Positions 1 through 12,036 of a DNA stretch of 53,788 nucleotides are shown piece by piece. Positions within the stretch are counted from its first letter, which is position 1. Every line of letters starts with the position of its first letter. The notes below the pieces were generated by a model. That model searched no databases, had not been told where the DNA came from, and was given only the letters and a program-made list of their open reading frames with translations. Both the position numbers and the translations under genes were made by a program. This DNA is from Fragilaria crotonensis (lineage: Eukaryota; Bacillariophyta; Fragilariophyceae; Fragilariales; Fragilariaceae), in NCBI GenBank assembly GCA_022925895.1, contig JAKSYS010000425.1:1-53788 (forward strand), given 5' to 3'.

Positions 1-1260
1 ATGGGAACACACTATGGTTGGATGCTATCAAATTTGAGATGCAGAACGTACTAAGGATTGCTTTTGAAGAATTTGATGGCGATCCTAACACGCTGGTTGG
101 GTATACCCAGATAACTTGACATCTGGTGTTCGACATCAAGCTTGGAAAGAATTTCAGACGGAAAGCCCATTACTGTGCCGATGGCCACAAGACGGGTGCA
201 CCGGCGTCAGTATCTTACACTACCGTGGGGTGTCATGTGACTCGGTACAGATCTTATTGACAATTGTGGCCGTTCATGAACTTGATATTCGTGGGGCGGA
301 TGTGCAGAATGCATTTCTGATGGCTCCTTATTGGGAGAAGTGTTGGATGATTGCCGGGCCAGAGTTCGGATCAGAAGAAGGGAAGTCGTTTCTCGTTGTC
401 AAGGCCTTGTATGGGTTGAAGTCGACAAGCTTTAGCTTCCGGTCTTACATGGTGGAGAAACTAGCCTTGATGGAATTCCAATCATCGATGGCAGATCCAG
501 ATGTGTGGTTGAGAGCCGCAACCAAGACGGATGGAGAGTCTTACTATGAGTACGTGCTAATGTACATTACTAGCTAATATCTTATCCATCTTGGGCGATC
601 CGAGAGTCCACACTGGAACAAATCCAAGACACGTTCAAGTTCAAAAACGGCATGACTTAGGAGCCAGAATATTACCTGGGCACAAAGCTCCAACGTAAAC
701 CATTGAATGGATTCCAGTGTTGGACAACCACAAGCCAAGATTACATCAAGGCTGCAGTGAGGAACACGGAAGAAGGACTCAAGAAATTTTGTAGGAAGTT
801 GCCTACATCCTCCTCTAATAGTATGAGCATGCCAATGAACATTAGCTATTTACTCCCCGGAGAAGGACATAACAGAGGAACGTAACGAGGATGAGGTGAC
901 CTACGTTCAGGAGCTGATTGGGGTGTTACGATGGGCTACAGAGATCAGGAGAGTCGATATAGTGTTGGAAGTATTGCTCTTATCCCAGTATCAAGCCAAT
1001 CCACGGGAGGGACACTTGGAGCAAGTCTTGCACATCTTTGCGTTCCACAAGGCCCGGCCATCCCAAGCATACGCTGCATCCATCACCAGAATTGCTGAAT
1101 CTTGATTAAGGAGACTTCCGTACTTACAAGGAGGACTTCGCGGAGATTTATCGAGACGCTGAGGAATTACTTCCGCATCGTATGCCAATGCCTGGGGCAG
1201 GAGTTTGTTGTGAACGCGTATTTTTTGATGCTCCACATGACCACATGTGATACAAGTCTG
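1..1260 (+). pseudogene. Decayed Ty1/copia retrotransposon pol (reverse transcriptase/RNase H part), cut by the window edge
   Basis: Translated fragments in shifting frames follow the order of a diatom copia-type pol. The first 230 bases carry the start of the reverse transcriptase. At 230-575 comes a block with the motifs LDIRGADVQNAFL, FLVVKALYGLKS and SSMADPDVWLR. At 600-870 a piece matches the connection region (EPEYYLGTKLQ, QCWTTTSQDYIKAAV). At 896-1100 there is QELIGVLRWATEIRRVDI and REGHLEQVLHIFAFHK, and after that a TYKEDFAEIYRDAEE-like stretch. The catalytic YVDD box that should follow LMY near 565 is gone: it reads ITS and then a stop. Several stops and frame changes make this a dead copy. 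The left end lies outside the window and I see no LTR. Family assignment rests on recognised motifs and is fairly safe; the exact right end is not. Confidence 0.85.
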
Positions 1261-4181
1261 ACTTTGAGGGTACCAAGTAAACGGTACTACAGTAGGAATA
1301 TGCAATTGGATGCTGACGTGTAATGCCGGAAGTAAAGTCCAACGATTAGCTAGTACGTAGACTTAGACACAATTTTTATCTGTGTATCCTTCTCTTTTAG
1401 TGTAAGCTTCTTTACGACGACTACTTTTATCTGCTAACAGCGTACGAAAAGAGGAGAGTTTGATCTGGTGCAAAGCACAATCACTAGTACTAACAAGCAA
1501 TGCAAATCCACGGGACACATGTGATAACAGGGGAGTGAGTTTGTATGAATCTGCATGGACCTCCTCCTCCAAATCCGTTCTGAAAGTAATAAAAAGTCCT
1601 TGTACCCTGATTTCTGCGGCTCATACCTCCCCAAAACAGACAGGACTTTCAGCTGTAGCGGCATTTATTTGACTACACTTCATTGATACTCATTCAAAGG
1701 TTGCGATCAGGATGTTGCCAAAATTGTGACATCACAAGCATCTTGCAACTTTTAAGGTTTGTCATCACTTTGTCAGGCCAAAAAGCTACCTTGTTTCTAA
1801 CCGTGGTTTGGAAAACTACCCCTAACTCATTCTCAATGATGCCAGTCGATGAAAAGAACCACTTGCATAGCCCGAGAGGATCCAACAGAAGGCCACTGCT
1901 CAGTAGTGAAGGGGGCGGGCGTTTTCAATTTGATCAAAAGAAATCTTGCTTGCCAGGCAGGAAATCATTGGGCCATTCCAGTTTACTGTTGTGTCTACAA
2001 CCTTAAATCTGGGACTGATCATTGTTGAACAATCCACACAGGACACACTTGTTGGCTACAACCAGCCATCATCAATTGAATTGGTTGGGCATGGGTATGA
2101 GGAGCTCAGGAACATTTGTTGGTAATGGCAGGGGCATGTGCCTCCCCCAATTGATTGACTGGAGAGTAGAATCATCCCATTTATTTTTCTCGAGTAAAGG
2201 TTTTGCGGACGCCTCATGAAATAGCTCCATTGGATATTTTCCTGTTCATGTCATGTGCGGAAATAATAAATGGGCACATGCCTGCCGATAATTGAGAATA
2301 TATGGGCAGCGTGCTCCATTCCAAGTTTAACATGCCGGCTTGCTCATCGACATCGGCTTCAAGTGACCTACTAGAAGGTTGCTTGAGCTCATCATGATCA
2401 TATGATGGTTTTTGTTCCTGATGCCCTTTGCCATAATGGATAGAGAAACAGGGAAAGCTTCGCAATGAAGGTAGGATGAGATCCTGATAAGAACCTCCCA
2501 ATCTGGTGAGCAAAGACAACCTAAAATGACGGCTCCTCCTTTATCAAGACCTATCGGTTCCTCATTTTCTTGCGGGCCTGGATCTCCTATTTGCAGGGTA
2601 TTAAGGACACCCTGGCTATCTGTTTTGATATGAATAATGGATTGTACGAAGGACAGGAGGCCATAGGCCTCAGCTCCATACAGATGTTGCTCGAGCGTGG
2701 TGGAGCCATCGCTAACTGGCTCAAAATTCCGGAGTCAAGACAAATTGAGAAGGGATCAACTGCTAGAGTGACTTGGTGCAACAATTCCATTTTCCACGGA
2801 TCTAGAGTTGTGATAAGAGATGGAAATAAGCCGTTACAGATAGTCGGACAAAAGGTATTCGGGGCGTTGGAAATGAGGAGCTATGTTACAAATATCTCCA
2901 TTGTTCAAGGACATTGTCTGGGCTTTGTGTGTGAAACAACTCATATTACTAGCCCACCTGGCTATGAAGCAAGAGCAGCAGCACCAGGTAGCTAGCTGTG
3001 CAACCCTCTCTATTGATATTGATGATGTTTTTTTGGCGTTACACAATTTGGTTTTCCGCTAACAATGGGCCCAACAGCTTTGCAATCATCTAATAGCTAT
3101 CTATGAACTGTGAAGTACATGCTGCATCAGCATGCAGCAATGAGCAACAATTTCAGCAGGAGCAAGGAAACCAAAAAATATTCAAGGAATCCTGCTGGAT
3201 AGGTAACTCTGGTATCGCACCTATGCTTAGTAGTATTAGTTGCATACAAGAATCAGAGCGTAGCCCCTTGCTGGTGAACATTCTGCATTTGAATTCTGAG
3301 ATCCTTTCTTTGCATGATCATTGATCATGGTAGGATTGCATTGATGGCAGATTCTAGAGCCCTGTAGATCATCAACTTCCAGTTGTAAGTTGTATTGACT
3401 CGTCCAGCACCATCCAATCTGATGTATTGTTCTTTCATCTGAAAAATAGGCTGACTTGAACTTTGTTCCGTTTGCAAGTTCCTTGTATTTGACAACTCTC
3501 ACTTGTCTGTGCCTTCTTCTTTTAACAGGCTGCACCTAAGGACCAATATTGAATTTCCGAAGATGAGAGGCCTCAACTGATACAATCCCCTGTATTCTCC
3601 TTGATGAAAGGAGAACGTTCTCATTAAGAGGTACATGTGCTCCTCTGTAGTATTGCCACACAGTCTATCGTTGATGCATCCTGCAATTTTGATATAACCA
3701 CCAGCAATATCCATTCCACCGATCCCTGAGAGTTATAATGAATGACTCCTTATCCTTGGTAGGATTTTAATCTGTGAGAACCTGTGACTTGTGGCTCTTT
3801 TTCATTCCAACGGCATTGTAGGCCGTTGTTCATGGGACCATATGGAATGGCAAAAATATGTGCTGATGATTGTGTTGTGTTTCCTTTTAGTACTGGTGTA
3901 TAAGCCTTATGACTATCAACCTTCAAGTTGCCACCAATAAGTGCATACTCAGGATTGCATAGGTCTCTTGCCCTCGTACCCGGTTCGATCGGATGTGATA
4001 GAATGAAAAGCATTTTAAGGCAGAAAACTGTCGCTCCAGTACGAACGAGTCGGTGACTACTATCGTGGTTAACTCTTTCTTTCAAACCGCAGAGCATGCA
4101 TGGTAAAGGAATGCCATTACGTAGTATGCACTTGATACACTTCTTCACAACAATGTTCTGAGGTATTGTTACGACAGACTT
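1261..4181. other. Intergenic spacer without a supportable gene
   Basis: About 2.9 kb between the copia relic and the triple-module gene. Short open frames occur on both strands. The longest is 2570-2995 (+, 141 codons); others are at 3750-4148 (-) and 2214-2519 (-). None shows a domain, signal peptide or repeat that I recognise, and neighbouring frames do not join into a longer product. The stretch could include more worn transposon sequence, but I cannot show that. Confidence 0.5.
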
Positions 4182-6239
4182 TCATGAAGTCATTTGGAAT
4201 TTCAGGTCATGAATGTTGGATTGCTTCCATACGCCATCCCCTGCTTCCTCTGTGTTCAATGCACGCCGAGTAAATTTGTAGTCATGCGGTCGAGGGGTGA
4301 CCCAAACCTCTTCCTCCTCATCGTTAGGGCTGAAGAATTCGCCAGTACGACGATATCGTACGAACCCAATCGTCAGTACGAATAAGAAAAAGAGGACAAC
4401 CAAAGTAATGAGGACAATCGCCCATGCAGGTAGTCCACTGCTGTCTGAATCCTGTGTTGGAAAGGTAGCTCCAGCTACCTGAAAGTTCACGTCAGCAGCC
4501 ATGGCGCAATAAAGTTTGTTCCCGCTGGGAGTGCTAACGTCTTCAACAATAGGGACGTAGCAAGCCTCATTGCGGCTTATAATTTTCTCTGAGACACATT
4601 TCACTCCATCAATAATACTTCCCCCGCAGCTCCCCTGGTCTAAAATTTCCAGTCGCAAATCCCTTAGCGTCGTTGGCAGCGAACAATAGCAGACACCACC
4701 ATTACAGTCTGTTGGGGCAAGAAGGGAATATGCAGCATCTGAAGCGAACAGAAGGTGGAAGCCAATGACATCACCGCTGCTTCCGTCTACGGAGTAGAAT
4801 GACACACCTCTCGGGTCGAAGTTTGGATTGGCGTAGCACGAATCAAAATTAATGAGAATAGCCCCGTCAGCAGGTGCGACAAGGTTGCCACCACGACAAG
4901 AATCTGGTTCAGCTTCGGTAGGCTGAGTGCAATCAGTCCACCAGCCGTTGATGACTAGATTGGACGTTTCGCTAGATGCCGCATTTCCTCCTTCTGCAGA
5001 CGGACTTGTCGGTGGTGATGTCGTTGGGGAGGAGACCGGGCCTGCGGCTACGGTACCGGGACCACCAGGTGGATCCGTGATGGTCTCAGCCTCGCCAAAT
5101 CCAAGCTCCGATTTGTCACATGGACCAAAATGCTCCAGTCGCGCTGCCATGGAACAAGACTGCCCCAGTTTTGAAGGGACAAAACAACGTTCGGTAACAC
5201 CAGCGAAGTCTTTCGACACACAAGTATAGACTCCATCTGGATCGTCTTGACAACCTCCCTTAAGGTCGAACTGATCCTTCAGCGCAAGCAGGCCATCACT
5301 GAATGCGCAGACACCGAATTCGTCACAATTCAATGGCCGGAATTCATCAGCTCCACTAGATTTGAAGATGATGTCGTACTCCTTCACTTTACCGCCGGAT
5401 GACAACCCGAAAAATGTCACCGACTGTTGATCAAGATGCGGATTAGAATAACATGAATCGAGGTCGATGAACACGGGCTTCTCCAGGGCATTGTAATCGG
5501 CCAGATTGCAGACATCTTCGCCGTTGTCGTCGACCTGCCCGCATGATCTGTACCACCCGGTGATGGCAGTGCAGTTGGCATCATACGCTTGCGTAGGAAT
5601 GTCGAGCTCCGTGTCGCATGGACCATACTGCTCGACTTTGGCTGCCATAGAACACCAGATGCCGGTTTCAAAGTCTGACTGAAATTCGAGGGTAGCGGGA
5701 ACGAAACATTGCTCGTTCACTCCCCAAAAGTCTTCATACAGACAGCTATAGTCGTCAGTGGTATCACACTTGCCTGCATTCAGGAAGTCTTGCTTCAAGC
5801 TGAGAAGCTCCTCGGAACATACACAGGTTCCCCTTTTCGTACAATTGACACCTTTTAACTCATCAGTATTGTTCGTCTTGAAGATCAAGTGGAACTCGAT
5901 GACTTTCGTCTTGTCGGGCGTCTCCCCAAAGAAGCTAATAGAACGCCGACCGAAGTGAGGATTGGAGTAGCATTGCTTGAAGTCGATAAAGAGAGGAACC
6001 TGCAAAGGGTGAAAGTTCACTCCATCGCAAAAGGATCTCCCCTCCGACGGGATGATGCAGCCGTCATACCAGCCAGTAATGGCATTACAGTATGCCCCCT
6101 CAGCTTCTGAAGGAACCTCCACATCATCCAATCTCCTGCCCGTGGCAAGTGGTGTGCTGCTAGCTAATACGTGGACCGACAGGGTCAACAGCAACACGAA
6201 GCACGATGTTAGTGCAGGTCGACCAGCGATCATGGTCAT
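4182..6239 (-). CDS. Secreted single-pass membrane protein with three tandem Cys-rich modules, function unknown
   Basis: The open frame runs from 6326. A signal peptide (MTMIAGRPALTSCFVLLLTL...) starts at the internal Met at 6239, so I choose that start or Met 6233; the upstream part looks untranslated. Numbering from 6326, three copies of a ~155-residue module follow at about residues 78-240, 251-405 and 456-618. Each has the order TGWY/NGWW, a Cys-spaced stretch, FIDxxxCYSNPH (third copy LINFDSCYANPN), SxxFFG, a CxC/CAF region, a CFVP-like motif and CSMAA. A Pro/Ser/Thr/Gly linker (about 411-450) separates modules 2 and 3. One membrane helix lies at about 631-656 (LPAWAIVLITLVVLFFLFVL), followed by a ~58-residue cytosolic tail rich in acidic and aromatic residues. 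The topology implies that the modules face the lumen or cell exterior. I do not recognise the module. A cell-surface binding or adhesion role is a guess from the architecture only. Confidence 0.85.
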   Translation of the reverse strand: MTMIAGRPALTSCFVLLLTLSVHVLASSTPLATGRRLDDVEVPSEAEGAYCNAITGWYDGCIIPSEGRSFCDGVNFHPLQVPLFIDFKQCYSNPHFGRRSISFFGETPDKTKVIEFHLIFKTNNTDELKGVNCTKRGTCVCSEELLSLKQDFLNAGKCDTTDDYSCLYEDFWGVNEQCFVPATLEFQSDFETGIWCSMAAKVEQYGPCDTELDIPTQAYDANCTAITGWYRSCGQVDDNGEDVCNLADYNALEKPVFIDLDSCYSNPHLDQQSVTFFGLSSGGKVKEYDIIFKSSGADEFRPLNCDEFGVCAFSDGLLALKDQFDLKGGCQDDPDGVYTCVSKDFAGVTERCFVPSKLGQSCSMAARLEHFGPCDKSELGFGEAETITDPPGGPGTVAAGPVSSPTTSPPTSPSAEGGNAASSETSNLVINGWWTDCTQPTEAEPDSCRGGNLVAPADGAILINFDSCYANPNFDPRGVSFYSVDGSSGDVIGFHLLFASDAAYSLLAPTDCNGGVCYCSLPTTLRDLRLEILDQGSCGGSIIDGVKCVSEKIISRNEACYVPIVEDVSTPSGNKLYCAMAADVNFQVAGATFPTQDSDSSGLPAWAIVLITLVVLFFLFVLTIGFVRYRRTGEFFSPNDEEEEVWVTPRPHDYKFTRRALNTEEAGDGVWKQSNIHDLKFQMTS

Positions 6240-6326
6240 AAGGTGCAAGAATGTCCTTCCGAAGAATTGATGACCTTGAGGATGTTGAAGGATTGAATAC
6301 ATGCTGATACACACATCTATACACAT

Positions 6327-9300
6327 ATATATGTTATATCATATATAAGTACAGAATATACTATACGACGTTACTGCTTATATCATATCTGTATGCATAA
6401 TTTGTTGTATCTGATACCCGGGACACGGGACTGAACAATTAACCTACTAATCGAAGTCTACAGTCTACTCCTACTAAGTGTAGGACGTAGTGCTCAGTGC
6501 TCAGCCACTGCTCTCTTTGCATGTATCCGTCGCGATGGCTCGGACCTCCGACCGACACGGGTCTACCGGTACTGTAGAATTCGAGTGACTCTTTGAGCTC
6601 ACTGACTGGTACTCCGAGTAGCAAAGAAGGGGATTGGGTATTAGACATGCTCTTGGTGAAGAAGATTACGATGCTCATGTGCAGGAATTGTTTTCTTCCG
6701 TGCCAAGCCCAATGTCATAGTTTGCAGACAACTGTGCCATTATTTGCATTGACAGTGGCAACAATGATGACACCATTCCTGAGAACCAGGATGCAAGATG
6801 TGATGCATGATGAGTAGACCTATTACTTACATCTACTTCCAATACCGTAGTCAATGTGTGTAGCTTGTAGTTTCAACATCTATTGGCACAAGTTTCACAC
6901 AGGTACGACGTTGAAGTACTAGTTATGGACATGAGTTTACTACCACCGGTCAGTTACTCTACCAACTATTAACACAATTGCTGCCCGCTTCCTCTCTGTG
7001 GTGCAAGAACAAGTCCTGGATTAACAGGGAAGTCAAGACAGGAGATGGCCACCAGTGGTACCTGCCATCATGATCATCACTACATTGAAGATACAGCAGT
7101 CCATGAAAAAACTTTTCAAGTTACTAGCTAGTAGTCTATTAGTAGTCACCTCCCAGCCAGGAAATGTTGAATCCAACTAACTAGCTACCAGGTAGTCACC
7201 TTCCAGGATTTCCCGTAACCCAAGACACTCATTTGATTAAGGGGAAAGTACAATATCACCCACACCTAAATGTTTGCCCTATCTACAATAATGACCAATA
7301 TGTTACAATAGTAGAATGTCAAGTTTTACTATTGCAACCAAATAAAATCACACATACAATATCAACCAGTTGACCCAAGATTGCAATATCACCAATTGAT
7401 TTGCATTTTATTACTAGTATATCACCCATGCTGAGCCTTTGAGCGCCGGTGATCACGCCGATTGTTTTGGAGACAGTGGTTACCTGTAGTGTATCAATCA
7501 CCAAAACTCACCAACAGCCTCCTTTCACCATGCCATTATTTCTTCACTTTCATCAAGAACAACCTCGCCTCCAAGCTATCAGCCAGCACATCAAGAGAGT
7601 GCATGAGGAACAAACATTAGTAGTGGTCATAATTATATGTTGGAGTATTTTGTCTCCATTTCCATTGAAGTGGAATTTACTCAAATGGTGTGTTTGATGT
7701 TTGTATGTAGTACTCGTATTGTATACAAAACCTTGTACTGCAGTACCAGACAACCGTGGGATTTTGAGATTACTTGTTCCCAAAATCCCATTGCCTCATT
7801 ACTGTTGAGCTTGTCTAGATGAGTTTAAGCAAGTGGTGCATCAGATTTGCTTTCACCATTCACCAGGTGCTCCTCTTACACTTTCCTGATTTGATCAAAA
7901 GCTTCGCCCTTTGATTCATTGCTGTTGTGATGGATTGGGGTGAAGCAGCTTTGCTTTTGTAAGGTTTACTTGCCAAATCTCAATGTCGTCCATCGCATCC
8001 ACCTCAACACCAAGAATCTCTCTCAACTTTGCTTATTCTCACTGGACGACATTCTCATCAAAGCCAGTCAGCAGCCCAAGTATGGTGGCCTTCGTCATCG
8101 TTGGTCATTCTGCAAGGTTCTTGACAGCATAGTTTCCGGCATAATTGCGGGTATTCCTCTTCAATTCACCGAGTCCATCTCGGCGAAGCAAAACAATGTT
8201 GGCAACCGGCACCACCACCACCTTATGGGGGTACTGAGATAGAATTGAGAATTCCCCTGTCACTGCTGTCAAATAGTGAAATCAACACCATCAAGATTAG
8301 CTAAACATTTCAGTAGTGATGCAGAGTCCGGTCCTTGGATTTCCTGTTAACGTCCAGGTTTCTTTCCTTGACTAGTAGGTAGCCTATGGTTGCCAGTTGA
8401 TTGTTCCTCCCCGCAGCGTTGTGTAGAGTGTAGCATCCCGACAAGGACCGATGACTAAACAGGGTCTTGTCATCCAAATCAATTAGACATTCTAAATCCG
8501 GCGTTATTTTTGGATTACTTCTGGCACTGTACTCAAGACTGCGGGATTGAGAACAAAGTAATCCCAAAATCCGGTGACTCACTTGGAAGTGAACACTCCA
8601 GGTTGACCCAAAACATACTAGAGACATTTTCAAATGCCCATCCAATTCTGGTGGCCCACACCATTCATCTACCTTGTCCCCTACTATCTTTACAGGCCAC
8701 CATCTTTGAACAGCAGCAATTTTAAGCAATTGTGTGTCAAACAAGGAGAATAACACATGGGACATTACAGCAAAATCTGATGGCAACACTACCATTGGGT
8801 TCCTCTGTTATCTCAGCTTTTAACTTCTGCACAAGCACAGGCAGGTAGCGCCTCCGCCCGTGGCTCCTACTCTTGAGGCGTCAAATAAAATACCCTCCTC
8901 TTTTTTCTTTGCCACTGGTTCCAAATCAGAAGGATTTTCTTGTTTCCTCGCCATCTTCTGTTCGATGATTTAATGGACCTGGTGCATCATATTCGTTGTT
9001 CGATTCAATAATTCCGATTTTGGAACATGCTGCTGCCAGATTTGTAAGCTGTGACACCCACCAAGGCATGCACCTTCCTTGGTTGCACAGCACATCAAAT
9101 GAGGCTTTTGCAGATGCTGCGATTGTATTGGGTCAGTAGGCTCCATAATGCTGAGCTGGATGAAGTTTGTTGCTTGGTGGCAAACGTAGGTACAAGTACG
9201 GCCGCGAAGCAAGACTGCGGCCCGGTGCTCTATCATAGTCAGACTTGAAGATAAATTGGTGAAATAGATTATACACTGAGCTAGTGGTCTACTGGAGTAC

Positions 9301-9888
9301 TACAGTACCACACAATTTCAAGTCATTATTTGCAATTGTATCATACCGGTATGCTTGAATGCACATCACTGGAGTTGGGACAAAACAATTCCATATTTTG
9401 TGTCATTCTTATTATTCTTGTACTGTGTATCTGTGTATCATATTTTATTTGAAAACTTGTACAGTAGATGGGATACTGTGCATTACATGATTACATGTAT
9501 CATACTCAGGAGACTGGAGTACTCGTACAAAGGCTACTCGTCTCTTGTACCAAGAGCCGTGTTTGGAAATGTACACAACTTGTGTATCAATATGCGATAT
9601 GCCATACATATGCCATATGCGATATGCGATATGCGATATAGGATATTTATCTTCTTTACTATGTATGTACATACGGGTATAATGGTATTGTCTATTGGAA
9701 TCATAACTTCGCCAGCCTCGCCTCACCTCAACGACAAGAGTTCTGATCACCAGAGGTTCATCAACTGGATTTTCTCTGCTCGAGTGCAATCTTATAATAT
9801 CTGCGACAGTCAACCGTGAGAGCCAGTGTGGGTAGTAATTAACGACATTCTGGTGCAGATCAGTACCTTGCTTTGATCCAGAATCAAA
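6327..9888. other. Long AT-rich spacer, no firm gene
   Basis: About 3.5 kb between two divergent genes. I find no frame with a convincing domain. A short tandem tract of ATGCGAT-like units lies at about 9590-9650. A minus-strand frame at 8310-8795 ends in a weak ankyrin-like stretch and is listed separately. The rest is simple A/T-rich sequence with short direct repeats. Confidence 0.5.
8310..8795 (-). pseudogene. Possible fragment of an ankyrin-repeat protein
   Basis: A 161-codon frame whose last ~35 residues resemble one ankyrin repeat and the start of the next: a TLHNAAG helix start, a GYLLVKERNLDVN second helix and loop, then RTLHHY. Ankyrin-repeat proteins are abundant in diatoms, but only one unit is visible here. 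The upstream 120 residues look non-repetitive and there is no other exon. I treat it as a possible relic. Chance resemblance is quite possible. Confidence 0.2.
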
Positions 9889-11976
9889 ATGGTTGGTTTC
9901 AGTGGCACTGACGACGCTGGCGAACTCGAACCTTCCACCTGCTATGGTTCGCTTGTGCGTAATGATCGTGATTGTGATTACTCTGACTACCTAGGCAAAA
10001 ACAATTACCATGAACTCAGTCCATTGATGGCTACCAAGCTCGTCCCCAAAGACGAGAATCGACGGCGATGCTCTTTGTTGATTATAGTTCTGGTTGTGAT
10101 TCTGGTCGCTGTGTTTCCGGCTCAAGAGGGATTGCTATTCTATCCCAACGATTCGGTTGCCTATGAATACATCGTGGTGGGTGGCGGACCCAGCGGCATC
10201 TTGGCAGCGACCAAATTGGCTCGTCTCTTGTCTGGAAAAGTATTGCTACTCGAATCTGGAACTGCCAGTCAGTCGTCTGTTCTCTCGTCCTTGAATCACG
10301 AAGTCGAAAACACACTGCGTCTCAACAAATTTGACATCCCCTTGTTGTGGAGTGGCGTTGCATCGAACAAACAGCAAGGTCGCATTGATCCGGCTTCTTC
10401 TCACCAGTGGCCCATGACAACCATGTTGTTATCCCGAGCTCTCGGTGGCGGTGGACTTATCAATGCCATGATCTACGTGCGATCTCTTCCTCAGGACTTC
10501 GAGCGGTGGAATATACCTGGTTGGACTTGGGGTGAGTTATTGCCGCACTATACAAGTCTGGAAACGTACGACGACTCGCATTACGAAACACCATCCATTT
10601 ATAAGAATCAAAATGTATCGGCTGGTCGAGGGAGGAATGGACCCATTGCGACTGTGCCTGCAGGCCAATTCGACGCTGTGGCGCCCCTCTTTGTATTGTC
10701 ACTTTTGGCCAGTGGATGGCCCTTGGCAGCCAGAGGTTTCAATATCCCAGAGAAGCGTGTCGGAGGAGGCTTTTACGACTTCAATGTTCGAAATGGAGTT
10801 CGACATTCGGTCGCGGAAGCTCTTCTAGGCGGATGGAATGCAAATATGGAGGTTCCCCACAATTTAGATATCGTCACAGGAGCCACCGTCCAGAGGGTTC
10901 TCTTCAAAGGAACCAAGGCTATCGGAGTGGAATATCACAAAGGTGGAGCAGTTTATCGAGTCCTCTTGCGAAATCATCAAGGTGAAGTTATATTGGCTTG
11001 TGGAGCCATCATGACACCTCAATTGCTAGCCAACTCTGGCATTTCGGATGGTGGCGATGTATCGGATTTGCCTGGGGTTGGCAAAAACCTTCAAGATCAC
11101 CCTGCAGTAGGCCTGGCATTTGAGTTAACCTCGGAGATCGCAGATCAGGCGAACTCGGTATATACGGTCGCATCCGAAATGGAAGATTATTTTGTTTCTG
11201 TTGAAATGCTGAAGAATATGGAGACAAGTAAGAGAATATCACCAGAGATTCGTAAAGAAGCATTTACCACAATGGGGGCCTTTGCCACAGCTGGATTTTC
11301 TGCCGGAGCATTCTTGACCTCTCCGTGGGCGAATGACACTGTTCCTGATATTCAGCTGACTGTGTTTCCTCGAGTAGAGGAGCCGCATATCATACGCAAG
11401 GAGCTCGACATCGGTGTGATGCCGAGGACCAGCATGCTAGTTACAGTTGCTCTTTTGGACCCTGAAGCACGATATGAAGTCCTTCCATACCGAGATGGTG
11501 TTCCTGTCGATCCGGAAAGAGTTGTCATGGGACCTGATCATGACAACCCTTTCGCTGAATGGTTTCCCCTTCCCTCTGTCGCTTTGCCTCCAGGGAGGTC
11601 CACATACCTCACAGAGCACGACGTGCGCCGGATTGCGTGGGGTGTCTCTGAAGTCCGACGTATCCTCTCTCATCCACCGCTGTCGACTAAGACGGGGCGA
11701 GAAGTATATCCAGGGGCCTCAGTGCTGGGATTTGCCCTAAACAACTACATTTACGCAAATCACTTGCCCAACGCCCACTGGGTTGGCTCCGCGAGGATGG
11801 GTAATGATACAATGGCCGTGGTTGACGAAAATCTACGAGTCTATGGTACCGAAGGTCTTAGAATTGTCGATGCCAGCATCATGCCAAATGTCCCGAACGG
11901 CAACACCCACAGTACGGTGTGTGTCATTGCAAGTCGGGCAGCTGACCTCATATACAGTTCTCGGGCGATGAAATGA
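9889..11976 (+). CDS. GMC-family FAD oxidoreductase with N-terminal membrane anchor
   Basis: A 695-residue flavoprotein of the glucose-methanol-choline family. These enzymes oxidise an alcohol (choline, glucose, aryl alcohols, long-chain alcohols) using FAD. The dinucleotide-binding motif VVGGGPSG is at residues 96-103, with the acidic end of the ADP-binding fold at LLLESG (119-124). The LGGGGLINAMIYVR block (185-198) corresponds to the first GMC signature. GEVILACGAIMTPQLLANSGI (365-385) is the second signature. Near the C-terminus H630 (HWVGSARMG) and N672 (NGNTH) sit where family members keep the catalytic His-Asn/His pair, so it is probably active. Residues 62-78 form one hydrophobic helix before the catalytic domain, suggesting a type II anchored enzyme facing the lumen or exterior. 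Single exon; it ends 60 bases before the convergent Tic22-like gene. The substrate cannot be read from the sequence. Confidence 0.93.
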   Translation: MVGFSGTDDAGELEPSTCYGSLVRNDRDCDYSDYLGKNNYHELSPLMATKLVPKDENRRRCSLLIIVLVVILVAVFPAQEGLLFYPNDSVAYEYIVVGGGPSGILAATKLARLLSGKVLLLESGTASQSSVLSSLNHEVENTLRLNKFDIPLLWSGVASNKQQGRIDPASSHQWPMTTMLLSRALGGGGLINAMIYVRSLPQDFERWNIPGWTWGELLPHYTSLETYDDSHYETPSIYKNQNVSAGRGRNGPIATVPAGQFDAVAPLFVLSLLASGWPLAARGFNIPEKRVGGGFYDFNVRNGVRHSVAEALLGGWNANMEVPHNLDIVTGATVQRVLFKGTKAIGVEYHKGGAVYRVLLRNHQGEVILACGAIMTPQLLANSGISDGGDVSDLPGVGKNLQDHPAVGLAFELTSEIADQANSVYTVASEMEDYFVSVEMLKNMETSKRISPEIRKEAFTTMGAFATAGFSAGAFLTSPWANDTVPDIQLTVFPRVEEPHIIRKELDIGVMPRTSMLVTVALLDPEARYEVLPYRDGVPVDPERVVMGPDHDNPFAEWFPLPSVALPPGRSTYLTEHDVRRIAWGVSEVRRILSHPPLSTKTGREVYPGASVLGFALNNYIYANHLPNAHWVGSARMGNDTMAVVDENLRVYGTEGLRIVDASIMPNVPNGNTHSTVCVIASRAADLIYSSRAMK

Positions 11977-12036
11977 TGGGGAAACTAGAGCCATTGTATC
12001 ATGAGCAATATAATTCTAGAGAGAGCAGTGAAGCAT

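Noticed and set aside
2570-2995. 141-codon open frame
   Set aside because: No recognisable motif, no neighbouring exon, and the surrounding DNA is repeat-like spacer.
3236-4148. Series of minus-strand frames just 3' of the triple-module gene
   Set aside because: They do not join through plausible introns and show no domain. The Cys-rich look of 3750-4148 alone is not enough.
9355-9819. 154-codon frame with hydrophobic N-terminal part
   Set aside because: It crosses the ATGCGAT simple repeat, has biased composition and overlaps an equally long antisense frame.
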